Shown: positions 14,969-22,961 of the stretch, piece after piece | How positions within the stretch are numbered: the first letter of the stretch is position 1 | Layout of the letters: every line of letters begins with the position of its first letter | Assembly (NCBI RefSeq): GCF_029813115.1 | Contig: NZ_JAPZDS010000010.1 | Location: 1-64,000, forward strand | Length of the DNA: 64,000 nucleotides | Source of the DNA: Aureimonas sp. SK2 | Lineage (GTDB): Bacteria > Pseudomonadota > Alphaproteobacteria > Rhizobiales > Rhizobiaceae | Reading direction: 5' to 3' | Notes under the pieces: generated by a model | The model's database searches: none | What the model saw: the letters and a program-made list of their open reading frames with translations, nothing else | Told to the model about the DNA's origin: nothing | Position numbers and translations under genes: made by a program

Positions 14969-17806
14969 ATGTCGAGTTCGAAGACGCTTGGCCGCCCGCC
15001 CGGCCTCTCGCCCTTGTCGATCCGGTCTCTCGTCCCGCTTCTGGTTGCGGCGGCCTGCCTCCTCGGAGCCTCGCTGTCCGGCGTTCCGCGGTTTCTGGAC
15101 ACGAGACTTTCGGATGCCCGCTTCGTCGTCGGCCAGCGTCCAGCGTCGGGCGGGATCGTGCTGGTCGACATCGATGCGGCGAGCATGGCCGAGGTCGGCG
15201 TCTGGCCCTGGCCGCGCCGGCTTCATGCCGATCTCCTGAGGGCGGCGGCTGACGCCGGTGCGAGCCGCGTCGCCTTCGACATCGACTTCTCCACGCGCTC
15301 GGGCGCCCTGGATGACGAGGCCCTGGCGGAGGCCCTCGGCAGCGCCGGGCCGGAAACGTTCCTCGCCGCCTTCGTCCAGTACGATCCGGCTTCGGGGGCG
15401 AGGCTGGCGTCCATGCCGATCGAGCCGCTGCTCTCGGCGTCCTGGCCCGCCGCGATCAACGTTCCGGTCGATGCCGACGGACGCGTGCGGCGCTTTCCCA
15501 TGTCGATCGACATGGATGGCGAGGAGGTCGCCTCCATGCCTGCCCTCCTGGCGGGCCGACAGACCACGCAAGGACTGTTCGGGATCGACCACGGCATCTC
15601 GGCCGCCTCGATCCCGCGCGTGTCCTACGCCGATCTCCTGCGCGGTCGCATCCCAAAAGGCGGACTTGCCGGCAAGACACTGATCGTCGGCGCGACGGCG
15701 ATCGAACTCCATGACCTGTTCCCCGTTCCCGGCGCCGGCATCGTCTCCGGATCGACGGTGATCGCGCTGGCCACGGAAACCCTGTTGCAAGACAGGGAGT
15801 TGGCAGCCTGGCACCCGCCGCTTGCCCTGGTGCTTCTCGTCCTGGGAGCCGGCTCGTGGCTTGCGGCGCGCACCCGCCTTCGCCGGAGCCTCGTCGTCCT
15901 CGCCGTGGCCGCGGTCGCGGTCGAAGGCGGGGCTACGTGGCTCTATGTCGAGCGCGCCGTGATGCCGCAGACGGCCTGGCTGCAACTTTCGATCGGCGCG
16001 ATCGCGCTTTGGAGCCTTGCGCGGGAATTCGACCTCCGGCAGTTGCGGCTCCGGGTTTCGCGCGTGGAGACCCGCAACACGGCGCGGCTCCTGGAGCGCG
16101 TCGTCGACGACGGTTTCGACGCCATCGTTATCGTCGATGCGCAAGGCCGGATCATGCGGATCAACGAGGTCGCGCGCACCCTCCTCGACCTGCCGCGGGG
16201 CGAGCGTCCCGGTGCGCTGGCCGATCTGCCCGCCGCGCTCGTGCACGCGGTCGAAGAGGCGATGGCCGAGACGGACGGGCCCCCCTGTGGTCGGCCGCCC
16301 GAGCAAAGGATCGTCCGGCTGCCGCGCGAGGACGACGTGCGCATCCTCGAATACACGGTCTCGCCGTTCTGGCTGGAAGACAGGCGGCGGCGCGGCGATG
16401 CCCGGCCCCTGCGCTACGCCAGCCTCGTGCTGCACGACGTGACGGACCGCGAAGGGGCGCAGGAGCGCCTTCGCTTCGCGGCCTTCCACGACAGCCTGAC
16501 GGGCCTTCCCAATCGACGCGCTCTGGAGACGCTCCTCGACGAGTTGGGTGCGGATCCGCCTCCGGTGGCCCTCCTCGCCTTCGACCTCGATCGCTTCAAG
16601 GGCGTCAACGATGCGCTGGGACACGCGACGGGGGATGCCGTGCTCGTGGAAACGGCACGCCGCGCCGAGGGCCTTCTGACCGAAGAGGCGATCCTGTTCC
16701 GCATCGGCGGCGACGAGTTCCTCGTGCTCCTGCGATCACGAGACGCGGAGATGGCCCGCACGCTCGCCGAAGGCATCGTGGGCGCGGTCTCGCGCCCCTA
16801 TGACGTCAACGGACACCGCGTCTCCATCGGAACCTGCGTCGGCATCGCCTTCGCACATGAAGGGTGCAGCGATCCCTCGGTGCTGCGCCGGCGAGCCGAT
16901 GTCGCCCTTTATCAGGCAAAGCGGACGGCGGCCGGGCCGGTGGTCGAATTCGATCCGACGATGGAGAAGGCGCGGCTCGAACGGCTCGCGCTCGAACGCG
17001 ATCTCGCCGACGCAATCGAGACCGGCGGGTTCGAGACCGGCGGGTTCGAGCTAGCCTACCAGCCCCAGGCCCGCCTTCGCGACGATGCCTGGACCGGGGC
17101 GGAAGCGCTCGTGCGCTGGCGTCATCCCGAACGGGGGCTGGTCTCGCCGGCCGACTTCATTCCGGTCGCGGAGGAAACGGGGCTGATCCACGCACTGGGC
17201 GCCTGGGTGCTCCACCGGGCCTGCGAGGATGCGCGGCTCTGGCCGGACGCGATCAAGGTCGCCGTGAACGTCTCGCCGCTCCAATTCCTGGCCGGCGACA
17301 TCGTCGGGGCGGTGCGCTCTGCCTTGGCGTCGTCCGGGCTCGACCCCCGGCGCCTGGAACTCGAGATCACGGAGTCCGCCTTCGTTGGCGAGAACCATCG
17401 TCTGTCCGGCATTTTCGCCGAGCTTCTCGGCCTCGGCGTCAGCTTCGCGCTCGACGACTTCGGGACCGGCTATTCCTCGCTCGGCTACCTCCATCGCTTT
17501 CCCATCGCGAAGATCAAGATCGACCGGAGCTTCGTGACCGACATCCCGGACAACCGGCACTCGATGGCCGTGCTCCGCTCGGTCGTGGTCCTGGCGGACG
17601 GGCTGGGAATCCGCACGATCGCGGAAGGGGTCGAAACCGCCTCGCAGGCGGACGTCCTGGAAGAACTCGGCTGCGGCGAGGTTCAGGGCTATCTCTACTC
17701 CAGGCCCCTCGGCATCGTTCGGGCGACCGAACTGTTCGAAAGGGGGCCGGCAAGGGCGGGAAGCGTTGACGGGAACGACGGGCAAGGCATCCGTGCCGCC
17801 GGTTGA
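14969..17806 (+). CDS. CHASE2-PAS-GGDEF-EAL cyclic-di-GMP enzyme
   Basis: A 945-residue membrane protein. An N-terminal transmembrane helix (SLVPLLVAAACLLGASL) is followed by an extracytoplasmic CHASE2 domain (about 40-280, DTRLSDARFVVGQ, GGIVLVDIDAAS, WPWPRRLHADLL). Three closely spaced helices (about 270-355) lead to a PAS-like segment (about 375-490). The GGDEF domain has an intact IGGDEFLVLL near residue 580, and the EAL domain an intact AEALVRWRHP near 712 plus the DDFGTGYSS loop. Both synthesis and breakdown of c-di-GMP are therefore possible. Position after the secreted FecR-repeat protein suggests that protein or its ligand feeds the CHASE2 sensor. A 15-bp tandem duplication lies in the GGDEF-EAL linker. 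Confidence 0.92.
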   Translation: MSSSKTLGRPPGLSPLSIRSLVPLLVAAACLLGASLSGVPRFLDTRLSDARFVVGQRPASGGIVLVDIDAASMAEVGVWPWPRRLHADLLRAAADAGASRVAFDIDFSTRSGALDDEALAEALGSAGPETFLAAFVQYDPASGARLASMPIEPLLSASWPAAINVPVDADGRVRRFPMSIDMDGEEVASMPALLAGRQTTQGLFGIDHGISAASIPRVSYADLLRGRIPKGGLAGKTLIVGATAIELHDLFPVPGAGIVSGSTVIALATETLLQDRELAAWHPPLALVLLVLGAGSWLAARTRLRRSLVVLAVAAVAVEGGATWLYVERAVMPQTAWLQLSIGAIALWSLAREFDLRQLRLRVSRVETRNTARLLERVVDDGFDAIVIVDAQGRIMRINEVARTLLDLPRGERPGALADLPAALVHAVEEAMAETDGPPCGRPPEQRIVRLPREDDVRILEYTVSPFWLEDRRRRGDARPLRYASLVLHDVTDREGAQERLRFAAFHDSLTGLPNRRALETLLDELGADPPPVALLAFDLDRFKGVNDALGHATGDAVLVETARRAEGLLTEEAILFRIGGDEFLVLLRSRDAEMARTLAEGIVGAVSRPYDVNGHRVSIGTCVGIAFAHEGCSDPSVLRRRADVALYQAKRTAAGPVVEFDPTMEKARLERLALERDLADAIETGGFETGGFELAYQPQARLRDDAWTGAEALVRWRHPERGLVSPADFIPVAEETGLIHALGAWVLHRACEDARLWPDAIKVAVNVSPLQFLAGDIVGAVRSALASSGLDPRRLELEITESAFVGENHRLSGIFAELLGLGVSFALDDFGTGYSSLGYLHRFPIAKIKIDRSFVTDIPDNRHSMAVLRSVVVLADGLGIRTIAEGVETASQADVLEELGCGEVQGYLYSRPLGIVRATELFERGPARAGSVDGNDGQGIRAAG
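17018..17047 (+). repeat. 15-bp tandem duplication in the GGDEF-EAL linker
   Basis: The unit gagaccggcgggttc occurs twice back to back and encodes ETGGF-ETGGF immediately before the ELAYQPQ start of the EAL domain. Exact identity suggests a recent slippage event. It adds five residues without breaking the frame. Confidence 0.9.
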
Positions 17807-18008
17807 ACGGCGCTCTCCCCGTTCGACATTTCCGATACAGGAAGGGCAGCAAACGATCCATCACGGGCATAGAGCGTGGCATTAGACACTTCCGCATAGC
17901 GGACGTTCGGGCGAACGATGATCAACCCCGCGCCCACACTCGCCGTCTTGCCGCCGGCAACCGTTAAGGTATTTGAGGCGACCCCTACTGCGAACCGTGG
18001 ATTCCGCA
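17807..18008. other. Intergenic stretch upstream of the AmiC-like gene
   Basis: About 200 bp with no convincing gene; a minus-strand frame across it has no recognisable family. It should hold the promoter of the amiC-amiR pair, but no clear -35/-10 pair was seen. Confidence 0.4.
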
Positions 18009-19178
18009 ATGACCTCGACATCGGCAGGATCGGATCCGTGGCGGGTCGGCCTCCTGTTCTCGCGCTCAGGATACCTCCGGTTCACGCAAAGCGAGCACTT
18101 CTTCGGTGCGGCGCTGGCGATCAAGGAGATCAACGAGCGCGGTGGTGTCCTCGGCCGTCCCGTCGAGGTCATTGCCTACGACCCGCAGTCTGATCCGCAT
18201 CTCTACCGCGAGTTCGCCGAGCGGCTTCTCGTCGAGGACGGGATCTCCGTGATCTTCGGCTGCTCCTCGTCGGCCGAGCGGAAAGCGGTCCTTTCCTCCA
18301 TCGAGCGGCGCAACGGGCTCCTCTGGTACCCCTCCTTCTACGAGGGTTTCGAGTACTCGCCGAACGTCATCTACACGGGGGCGTGCCCGAACCAGAACAG
18401 CTTCCCGCTGGCCAACTTCATCGTGGCGAAGCTCGCCAGGCGCGTGTTCCTCATGGGGTCGGACTACATCTATCCTCGCGAGACCAACCGGATCATGCGC
18501 GACCTGATCGAGACGCAGGGCGGGACCGTCGTCGGTGAGGTCTACGGGCCACCGACGGGCGATCCGGCATGGATTCGACGCACGGTCGACGAGATTGCCC
18601 GCTTGGCGGATAACGGACCACTGACGGTGTTCTCAACCCTCGTCGGAACGCCCTCGCACGACTTCTACCGGCTCGTCCACGCGGAGGGGCTGACGGCCCG
18701 AGGCGTAGCCATGACGAGCCTGACACTCGCCGAGGGAGAGGTTCGGGCGATCGGCGCCGATGTCTGCGCCGGGCACATCACGTCGGCGACCTACTTCGCA
18801 AGCCTCCCCGGACAGGCAAGCGATCGGTTCAGGCGCAGCTTCGAGGCCGAATACGGCGATCGGGCAACGCCCAGCCAGTGGAGCGCGTCGTCCTATGCGC
18901 AGGTGCTCCTCTTCGCCGCCGCACTCGAACGCTGTGGGACGCTCGACACGCAGCGCTTGGCGGATGCGGCACAGGGTCTCGGCGTCGACGCTCCCGAGGG
19001 GCCAGTCCGGATCGATTCCGACAACAACCATGCCTGGTTGACGCCCCGCATTGCCGCGGCTTGCCGAGACGGCAGCTTCGAGATCCTCTGGCAGGGCCGC
19101 GAGCCCGTGAAGCCGGACCCCTATCTCTCCTCGACCAGCTTCCGCGCCAAGTGGATCGACGCGGTGGAAGAGGCATGA
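18009..19178 (+). CDS. amiC: AmiC-like amide/urea-sensing regulator
   Basis: About 389 residues of the periplasmic-binding-protein fold but with no signal peptide, as in AmiC, the cytoplasmic ligand sensor that sequesters the antiterminator AmiR. Family-type segments are RVGLLFSRSGYLRFTQ, WYPSFYEGFEYSPN and YTGACPNQ. The ATG at 18009 is chosen; the in-frame TTG at 17973 adds residues unlike the family. The stop overlaps the AmiR-like start as ATGA. It shares the SFYEG and VVGE motifs with the exported binding protein encoded at 20897, so sensor and transporter probably bind related ligands. It could instead be a mis-localised binding protein, but the neighbour argues against this. Confidence 0.85.
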   Translation: MTSTSAGSDPWRVGLLFSRSGYLRFTQSEHFFGAALAIKEINERGGVLGRPVEVIAYDPQSDPHLYREFAERLLVEDGISVIFGCSSSAERKAVLSSIERRNGLLWYPSFYEGFEYSPNVIYTGACPNQNSFPLANFIVAKLARRVFLMGSDYIYPRETNRIMRDLIETQGGTVVGEVYGPPTGDPAWIRRTVDEIARLADNGPLTVFSTLVGTPSHDFYRLVHAEGLTARGVAMTSLTLAEGEVRAIGADVCAGHITSATYFASLPGQASDRFRRSFEAEYGDRATPSQWSASSYAQVLLFAAALERCGTLDTQRLADAAQGLGVDAPEGPVRIDSDNNHAWLTPRIAAACRDGSFEILWQGREPVKPDPYLSSTSFRAKWIDAVEEA

Positions 19179-19777
19179 AGCCCGCGGTCCAGCGCCTGAT
19201 GGACGGGCTTCGCGGCTCGCGTGTCCTGGTCATCCACCCCCGCGACCGCGAGGGCGACATGCTGCTCGACCAACTGCGCCGGTTCGGCTGCGAGGTCGTG
19301 GGGCTCTGGCCCACGCCAAGCGTCCTGCCAACGAACTTCGACACAGTGTTCCTCCTGATCGAGGCGGATCAGTCTGTCACGGTCCCCGACGAGCGCCCGA
19401 CGCTCATCGCCATCGTCGACTACGAGAACCCGACCATCCTGCGAAAGGCCCTCGACGTCTCGGCCGAGGGCGTCGTGAACAAGCCGCTGCGGGCCTTCGG
19501 CATCCTGTCGGCGCTGGTGCTGGCACGGGCGCAGCACGGCTACGTCGCGCGTCTCAATGCCAAGGTTACCAAGCTCGAGGAGACGCTGAAAGCCCGCCGG
19601 GACATCGACAAGGCGGTCAAGATCCTGATGGGGCTGAAGAAGCTCGAGGAGCCGGAGTGCTACGAGCTCCTCCGTCAGCAGGCGACGCAGCGTCGGCTTC
19701 CGATGGCGGATGTCGCGAGGGGGATCATCCAGGCGCAGGAAGCCCTCGGCGGCTTCGGTCTCCTCGGCTCCGAATGA
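19175..19777 (+). CDS. amiR: AmiR-like ANTAR-domain antiterminator
   Basis: A 200-residue protein with the AmiR layout. The N-terminal pseudo-receiver domain (about 15-130) has IAIVDYENP but no evident phospho-acceptor signalling context. A coiled-coil linker (NAKVTKLEETLKARRDIDKA) precedes a C-terminal ANTAR RNA-binding domain (KAVKILMGLKKLEEPECYELLRQQA, MADVARGIIQAQ). ANTAR proteins bind hairpins in nascent leader RNA and prevent intrinsic termination. AmiC-bound AmiR is inactive; amide releases it. Translation is coupled to the sensor gene, and the gene ends about 50 bp before a strong promoter whose leader contains a terminator. Confidence 0.88.
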   Translation: MKPAVQRLMDGLRGSRVLVIHPRDREGDMLLDQLRRFGCEVVGLWPTPSVLPTNFDTVFLLIEADQSVTVPDERPTLIAIVDYENPTILRKALDVSAEGVVNKPLRAFGILSALVLARAQHGYVARLNAKVTKLEETLKARRDIDKAVKILMGLKKLEEPECYELLRQQATQRRLPMADVARGIIQAQEALGGFGLLGSE

Positions 19778-19826
19778 CTGCATCATCATGAGGCATCGCC
19801 GCCGCTTATTTATGCATCCAGCGCAC

Positions 19827-19855
19827 TTGACCCATGCGCAAAAAGCATCTCTAAT
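19827..19855 (+). promoter_or_regulatory. Sigma70-type promoter of the nitrilase/amide operon
   Basis: TTGACC (19827-19832) and TCTAAT (19850-19855) are separated by exactly 17 bp, in an unusually AT-rich patch. Transcription would start near 19862, giving a leader of about 120 bases before the nitrilase ATG. Confidence 0.6.
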
Positions 19856-19861
19856 GTTCTC

Positions 19862-19897
19862 AAGCTGAGATCAGCTTTCAACGGCCGGGCGGCCGTT
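19862..19897 (+). promoter_or_regulatory. Tandem leader hairpins, candidate ANTAR target
   Basis: Two stem-loops start at the predicted 5' end of the transcript. The first is 19862-19877 (aagctg/cagctt, 6 bp, 4-base loop) and the second 19880-19897 (aacggcc/ggccgtt, 7 bp, 4-base loop). A weaker acat/atgt hairpin follows at 19901-19915 and overlaps the region before the terminator. Known ANTAR targets are paired hairpins, usually with six-base loops. These do not show the conserved loop bases, so the binding role is inferred from position. Confidence 0.5.
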
Positions 19898-19917
19898 CCC
19901 ACATTCAGGCTATGTAG

Positions 19918-19960
19918 CCCTCGTCTTGCGCTTCACTGCGCTGGCGGGGGTTTTTGCTTT
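19918..19960 (+). terminator. Intrinsic terminator in the leader of the nitrilase operon
   Basis: The 5' arm ccctcgtc-tt-gcgc pairs with gcgc-t-ggcggggg through 4 bp and 8 bp (two G-U) around a small internal loop, with a six-base loop ttcact. It is followed at once by TTTTTGCTTTT. It lies 24 bp before the nitrilase ATG and downstream of the promoter at 19827. It therefore should block expression unless read through, as expected for an AmiR-controlled operon. Confidence 0.7.
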
Positions 19961-19983
19961 TGGCGCAAAGGAAACTCGCGTCC

Positions 19984-20874
19984 ATGACCTCGCACGCCCC
20001 TATGCCGGACGGCGGATCGACGATCCGTGTCGCCTGTATTCAAATGGAACCCAAGGTCGCCGAGAACGCGGCCAACCTCGCCCTGGCCATCGGGCTCGCT
20101 GGACAGGCAGCCGATCGCGGTGCACGCCTCGTCGTCCTGCCCGAACTCTGCACGTCCGGCTATGTCTTCCGCACCAAGGCCGAGGCGCGGGCGGGCGCCG
20201 AGGCGCTGACCGACGGCCCGTCGCTTCGCGCCTTCGAGACTTTCTGCCGCGAGCGAGACCTGTTCGTCGCCTTCGGCTTTGCCGAACGCGACGGTGAGGC
20301 GCTCTACAACAGTGCGGCGCTGGTCGGCCCCGGCGGGCTCGTCGGCTCCTACCGCAAGGCGCATCTCTGGGGCGAGGAGAACCTGTTCTTCGAACCCGGC
20401 GACCGCGGGTTCCCGGTCTTCCAGACTGCCATCGGCCGTATCGGCATGGCGATCTGCTACGACGTCTGGTTCCCCGAGACCTTCCGCCTGATGGCGCTCC
20501 AGGGCGCCGAGATCGTCTGCGTCCCCACGAACTGGGTGCCGATGCCCGACCAGCCGGCGGGGCAGCTCGCCATGGCCAACATGCTGACGATGGCCGGGGC
20601 GCACACGAACTCCGTCTTCGTCGCCTGCGCCGACCGCATCGGGACCGAGCGCGGACAGCCCTTCGAGGGGCAGAGCCTCATTGTCGGCTGCAACGGCTGG
20701 CCCGTCGCCGGCCCGGCCAGCCGCGACCGCGAGGAGATCGTGATCGCCGACCTCGACCTCCTCGACGCACGGCGCAAGCGCGCCTGGAACGCCTTCAATC
20801 AGCCGCTCCGGGACCGGCGCACCGACGTCTACTCCGAACTCCTCGGCGCCGACATCCGGCGCAGTTGGTACTGA
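19984..20874 (+). CDS. Carbon-nitrogen hydrolase (nitrilase/amidase superfamily)
   Basis: A 296-residue nitrilase-superfamily enzyme. The Glu-Lys-Cys triad is visible as the Glu of VVLPELCTSGY, the Lys of YRKAHLWGEE, and the Cys of GMAICYDVWFPE. These enzymes hydrolyse amides, nitriles or N-carbamoyl compounds to acids and ammonia. The length and LCTSGY context suit an amidase or carbamoylase branch, but the substrate is not determinable. ATG 19984 is preferred over 19954 because 19954 lies within the terminator T-run. It is the first gene of the AmiR-controlled operon and precedes an amide-type ABC importer. Confidence 0.88.
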   Translation: MTSHAPMPDGGSTIRVACIQMEPKVAENAANLALAIGLAGQAADRGARLVVLPELCTSGYVFRTKAEARAGAEALTDGPSLRAFETFCRERDLFVAFGFAERDGEALYNSAALVGPGGLVGSYRKAHLWGEENLFFEPGDRGFPVFQTAIGRIGMAICYDVWFPETFRLMALQGAEIVCVPTNWVPMPDQPAGQLAMANMLTMAGAHTNSVFVACADRIGTERGQPFEGQSLIVGCNGWPVAGPASRDREEIVIADLDLLDARRKRAWNAFNQPLRDRRTDVYSELLGADIRRSWY

Positions 20875-20896
20875 CCCCCAAGAGAAGGAAACACCG

Positions 20897-22057
20897 ATGA
20901 CCCCTTCCATGCGCATGTTCGCCGCGGCTCTCGCAGCCTCGACCTGTCTCCTCGGTTCAGCCCATGCGGCCGAGACGATCAAGATCGGCGTTCCCGTCGG
21001 CCTGTCGGGCGCCAACAGCACCGTCGCTCCTTCTGTCGTCCAGGCGAGCGAACTCGCCGTCGACGAGATTAACGCCAAGGGCGGCGTGCTTGGCAAGAAG
21101 CTCGAGCTCGTCGTGGTCGATGACGCCTCGGGCGCCGCGGGCGCTCAGAAGGCTTTCGACGCTTTGGTCTTCCAGAACGAGGTGAACGCGGTCGTCGCGA
21201 TGGAGACGAGCGCGGCCCGCAACGCGGCGCTGCCGATCGTCCAGCGGGGCAAGGTGCCGTACATCTACACCTCGTTCTACGAGGGCGCGTCCTGCAACCC
21301 GTACCTCTTCGCCAACGGTTGGGTGCCGCAGCAGCAGGTCCCGCCCATCGTCAACTTCTTCATGGACGAGAAGAAGGCGAAGAAGTTCTTCCTGATCGGG
21401 TCGGACTACGCGTTCGGACGCGGCATGCTCGCCTTCGCCAGGAAGGCGATCGAGGAGAAGGGCGGCACCGTGGTCGGCGAGGAGTACCTGCCGATCGACG
21501 GAACGGACTGGACCCCGGTCCTCTCCAAGCTCAAGGCGTCCGGAGCCGAGGCCCTCGTGACCTCGACGTCCGGCGGCGCGCCGAACGTCACGCTGACCAA
21601 GCAGCTCCGCTCCAGCGGCATCGACCTGCCCTACGGCAACCTCGCGGTCGACGAGGGAACGGCCCGCAGCATGGGGGCCGACGCGGCGGGCATCTACCTC
21701 TCCGCGTCCTACGTGACGGGCATCGATTCGCCTGCCAACAAGGCCTACCTCGAGGCGATGAAGGCGAAGTTCGGCGACAACCTCGTCACCCCGAACGACC
21801 TGTCGACGCCGCAGTACGAGGGCATCCTCGCTTACGCCGCCGCCGTCGAGAAGGCCGGCACGACCGATGCCCGTCCCGTCCTCGAGGCGTTGAAGACGGT
21901 CTCGGTCGACGGACCCCGCGGCACGATCACGATGTCGAAGCAGCATCACGCGCCGCTCACGATGTACCTCGCGCAGGTCCAGGCCGACGGCTCGGTCAAG
22001 GTGATCCAGTCGTTCGCTGACGTCGATCCGGGCGACCAATGCCCGAAGCTCAATTGA
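20897..22057 (+). CDS. Urea/short-chain-amide-type ABC substrate-binding protein
   Basis: A 386-residue type I periplasmic binding protein with a signal peptide (MFAAALAASTCLLGSAHAA). Mature features are IGVPVGLSGANSTV, YIYTSFYEGASCNPYLF and KFFLIGSDYAFGRGM, typical of the UrtA/FmdD amide and urea branch of the branched-chain amino acid transporter family. Its start follows AGAGAAGGAAAC. It resembles the AmiC-like sensor at 18009, suggesting a shared ligand class. A stable hairpin follows the stop, before the permease gene. Confidence 0.88.
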   Translation: MTPSMRMFAAALAASTCLLGSAHAAETIKIGVPVGLSGANSTVAPSVVQASELAVDEINAKGGVLGKKLELVVVDDASGAAGAQKAFDALVFQNEVNAVVAMETSAARNAALPIVQRGKVPYIYTSFYEGASCNPYLFANGWVPQQQVPPIVNFFMDEKKAKKFFLIGSDYAFGRGMLAFARKAIEEKGGTVVGEEYLPIDGTDWTPVLSKLKASGAEALVTSTSGGAPNVTLTKQLRSSGIDLPYGNLAVDEGTARSMGADAAGIYLSASYVTGIDSPANKAYLEAMKAKFGDNLVTPNDLSTPQYEGILAYAAAVEKAGTTDARPVLEALKTVSVDGPRGTITMSKQHHAPLTMYLAQVQADGSVKVIQSFADVDPGDQCPKLN

Positions 22058-22073
22058 CCCGTCGCTGAGCCGG

Positions 22074-22095
22074 GGCGGCGTGCGGATGCGCCGCC
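22074..22095 (+). promoter_or_regulatory. Hairpin downstream of the binding-protein gene
   Basis: A 7-bp GC stem (ggcggcg/cgccgcc) with an 8-base loop lies 16 bp after the binding-protein stop, followed by a pyrimidine-rich stretch. It could act as a 3' stabilising element or partial terminator that lets the binding protein be made in excess of the permeases. Confidence 0.5.
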
Positions 22096-22127
22096 GCCCT
22101 TCCCTTTCCCCAACGAAAGACGCGCGC

Positions 22128-22961
22128 ATGACGCTGCTCCTCGACGTCGTGACGACGGCGGCCATCCTCTTCTGTCTGTCTGCCGGGCTCCTCGTGGTCT
22201 TCGGTGTCCTGAAGATCATCAACTTCGCGCACGGCGCGTTCATCACCGTCGGCGCCTTCGCCGCCCTTCTCGGCACCTGGATCGGCCTTCCCTTCGTAGC
22301 GGCCGTCGCCTTGGCTTTCGCGGTCGGCGCTCTTCTCGGCGGTGTCGTCGAACGGGTCCTCGTACGGCCCCTCTACCACCGGCCGCTGGACGCCATCCTC
22401 GTCACTTGGGGCCTCGGCATCGTGCTGGCCCAGCTCATCATCATGGGATTCGGGCGTGGCATCCAGTTCGTCGATGCGCCGCTCCCCGGGACGGTGGACG
22501 TCCTCGGCACGTCCTACTCGACCTATCGGCTGGCGATGGTGGGCGCGGCCATCGGCATCGGCGTCGCCTTCACGGCACTTCTCAACGGAACGCGCCTCGG
22601 CCTGTCGACCCGCGCCGTCATCATGAACGAGACGCTGGCCCAAGCGCTCGGCATCAACTCGGCCCGAGTCCGCTTCGTCACCTTCGGCCTCGGTTGCGGG
22701 CTCGCCGCCATGGCGGGCGCCCTCATCACCCCGCTCGCCAGCGTCGATCCCAACATGGGCATCGCCTACCTCACCGGTGCCTTCATGCTCGTCATGGTGT
22801 CCGGCGGCTCGCTTCCGACGCTCGCCGTCGCCTGCCTCGTCCTCGGAAGCGCGCAGGTGTTGGCCTCCAGCTTCATCACCCCCGTGGTCGGCGCCCTCGC
22901 GATCCCGATCCTCGCCGCGCTTGCGCTCAGACTCCGCCCGGAGGGCTTCGCCCGTGCCTGA
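22128..22961 (+). CDS. Amide/branched-chain-type ABC permease (LivH/UrtB-like)
   Basis: A 277-residue inner-membrane permease with about eight hydrophobic helices. The LivH/UrtB pattern FGVLKIINFAHGAFITVGAFAA appears near the N-terminus, and ALGINSARVRFVTFGLGCGLAAMAG in the ATPase-contact region. ATG 22128 starts at the first hydrophobic helix; the in-frame 22080 start lies on the hairpin. The 3' end overlaps the next gene by 8 bp. Confidence 0.9.
   Translation: MTLLLDVVTTAAILFCLSAGLLVVFGVLKIINFAHGAFITVGAFAALLGTWIGLPFVAAVALAFAVGALLGGVVERVLVRPLYHRPLDAILVTWGLGIVLAQLIIMGFGRGIQFVDAPLPGTVDVLGTSYSTYRLAMVGAAIGIGVAFTALLNGTRLGLSTRAVIMNETLAQALGINSARVRFVTFGLGCGLAAMAGALITPLASVDPNMGIAYLTGAFMLVMVSGGSLPTLAVACLVLGSAQVLASSFITPVVGALAIPILAALALRLRPEGFARA

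Noticed and set aside
13846-15186. Minus-strand 446-residue proline-rich frame opposite the FecR-repeat gene
   Set aside because: It is the complement of the Gly/Asn repeats (giving Pro/Met-rich repeats) and of the CHASE2 start. Both sense genes are well supported.
17695-18021. Minus-strand 108-codon frame between the GGDEF-EAL and AmiC genes
   Set aside because: It partly overlaps the EAL domain gene, has no recognised motif and no clear ribosome-binding site; too weak to call.
19880-19897. Reading the aacggc/gccgtt hairpin as a classical ANTAR hexaloop
   Set aside because: A six-base loop cgggcg can be drawn, but its ends pair as C-G to give a 4-base loop, and position one is not A.
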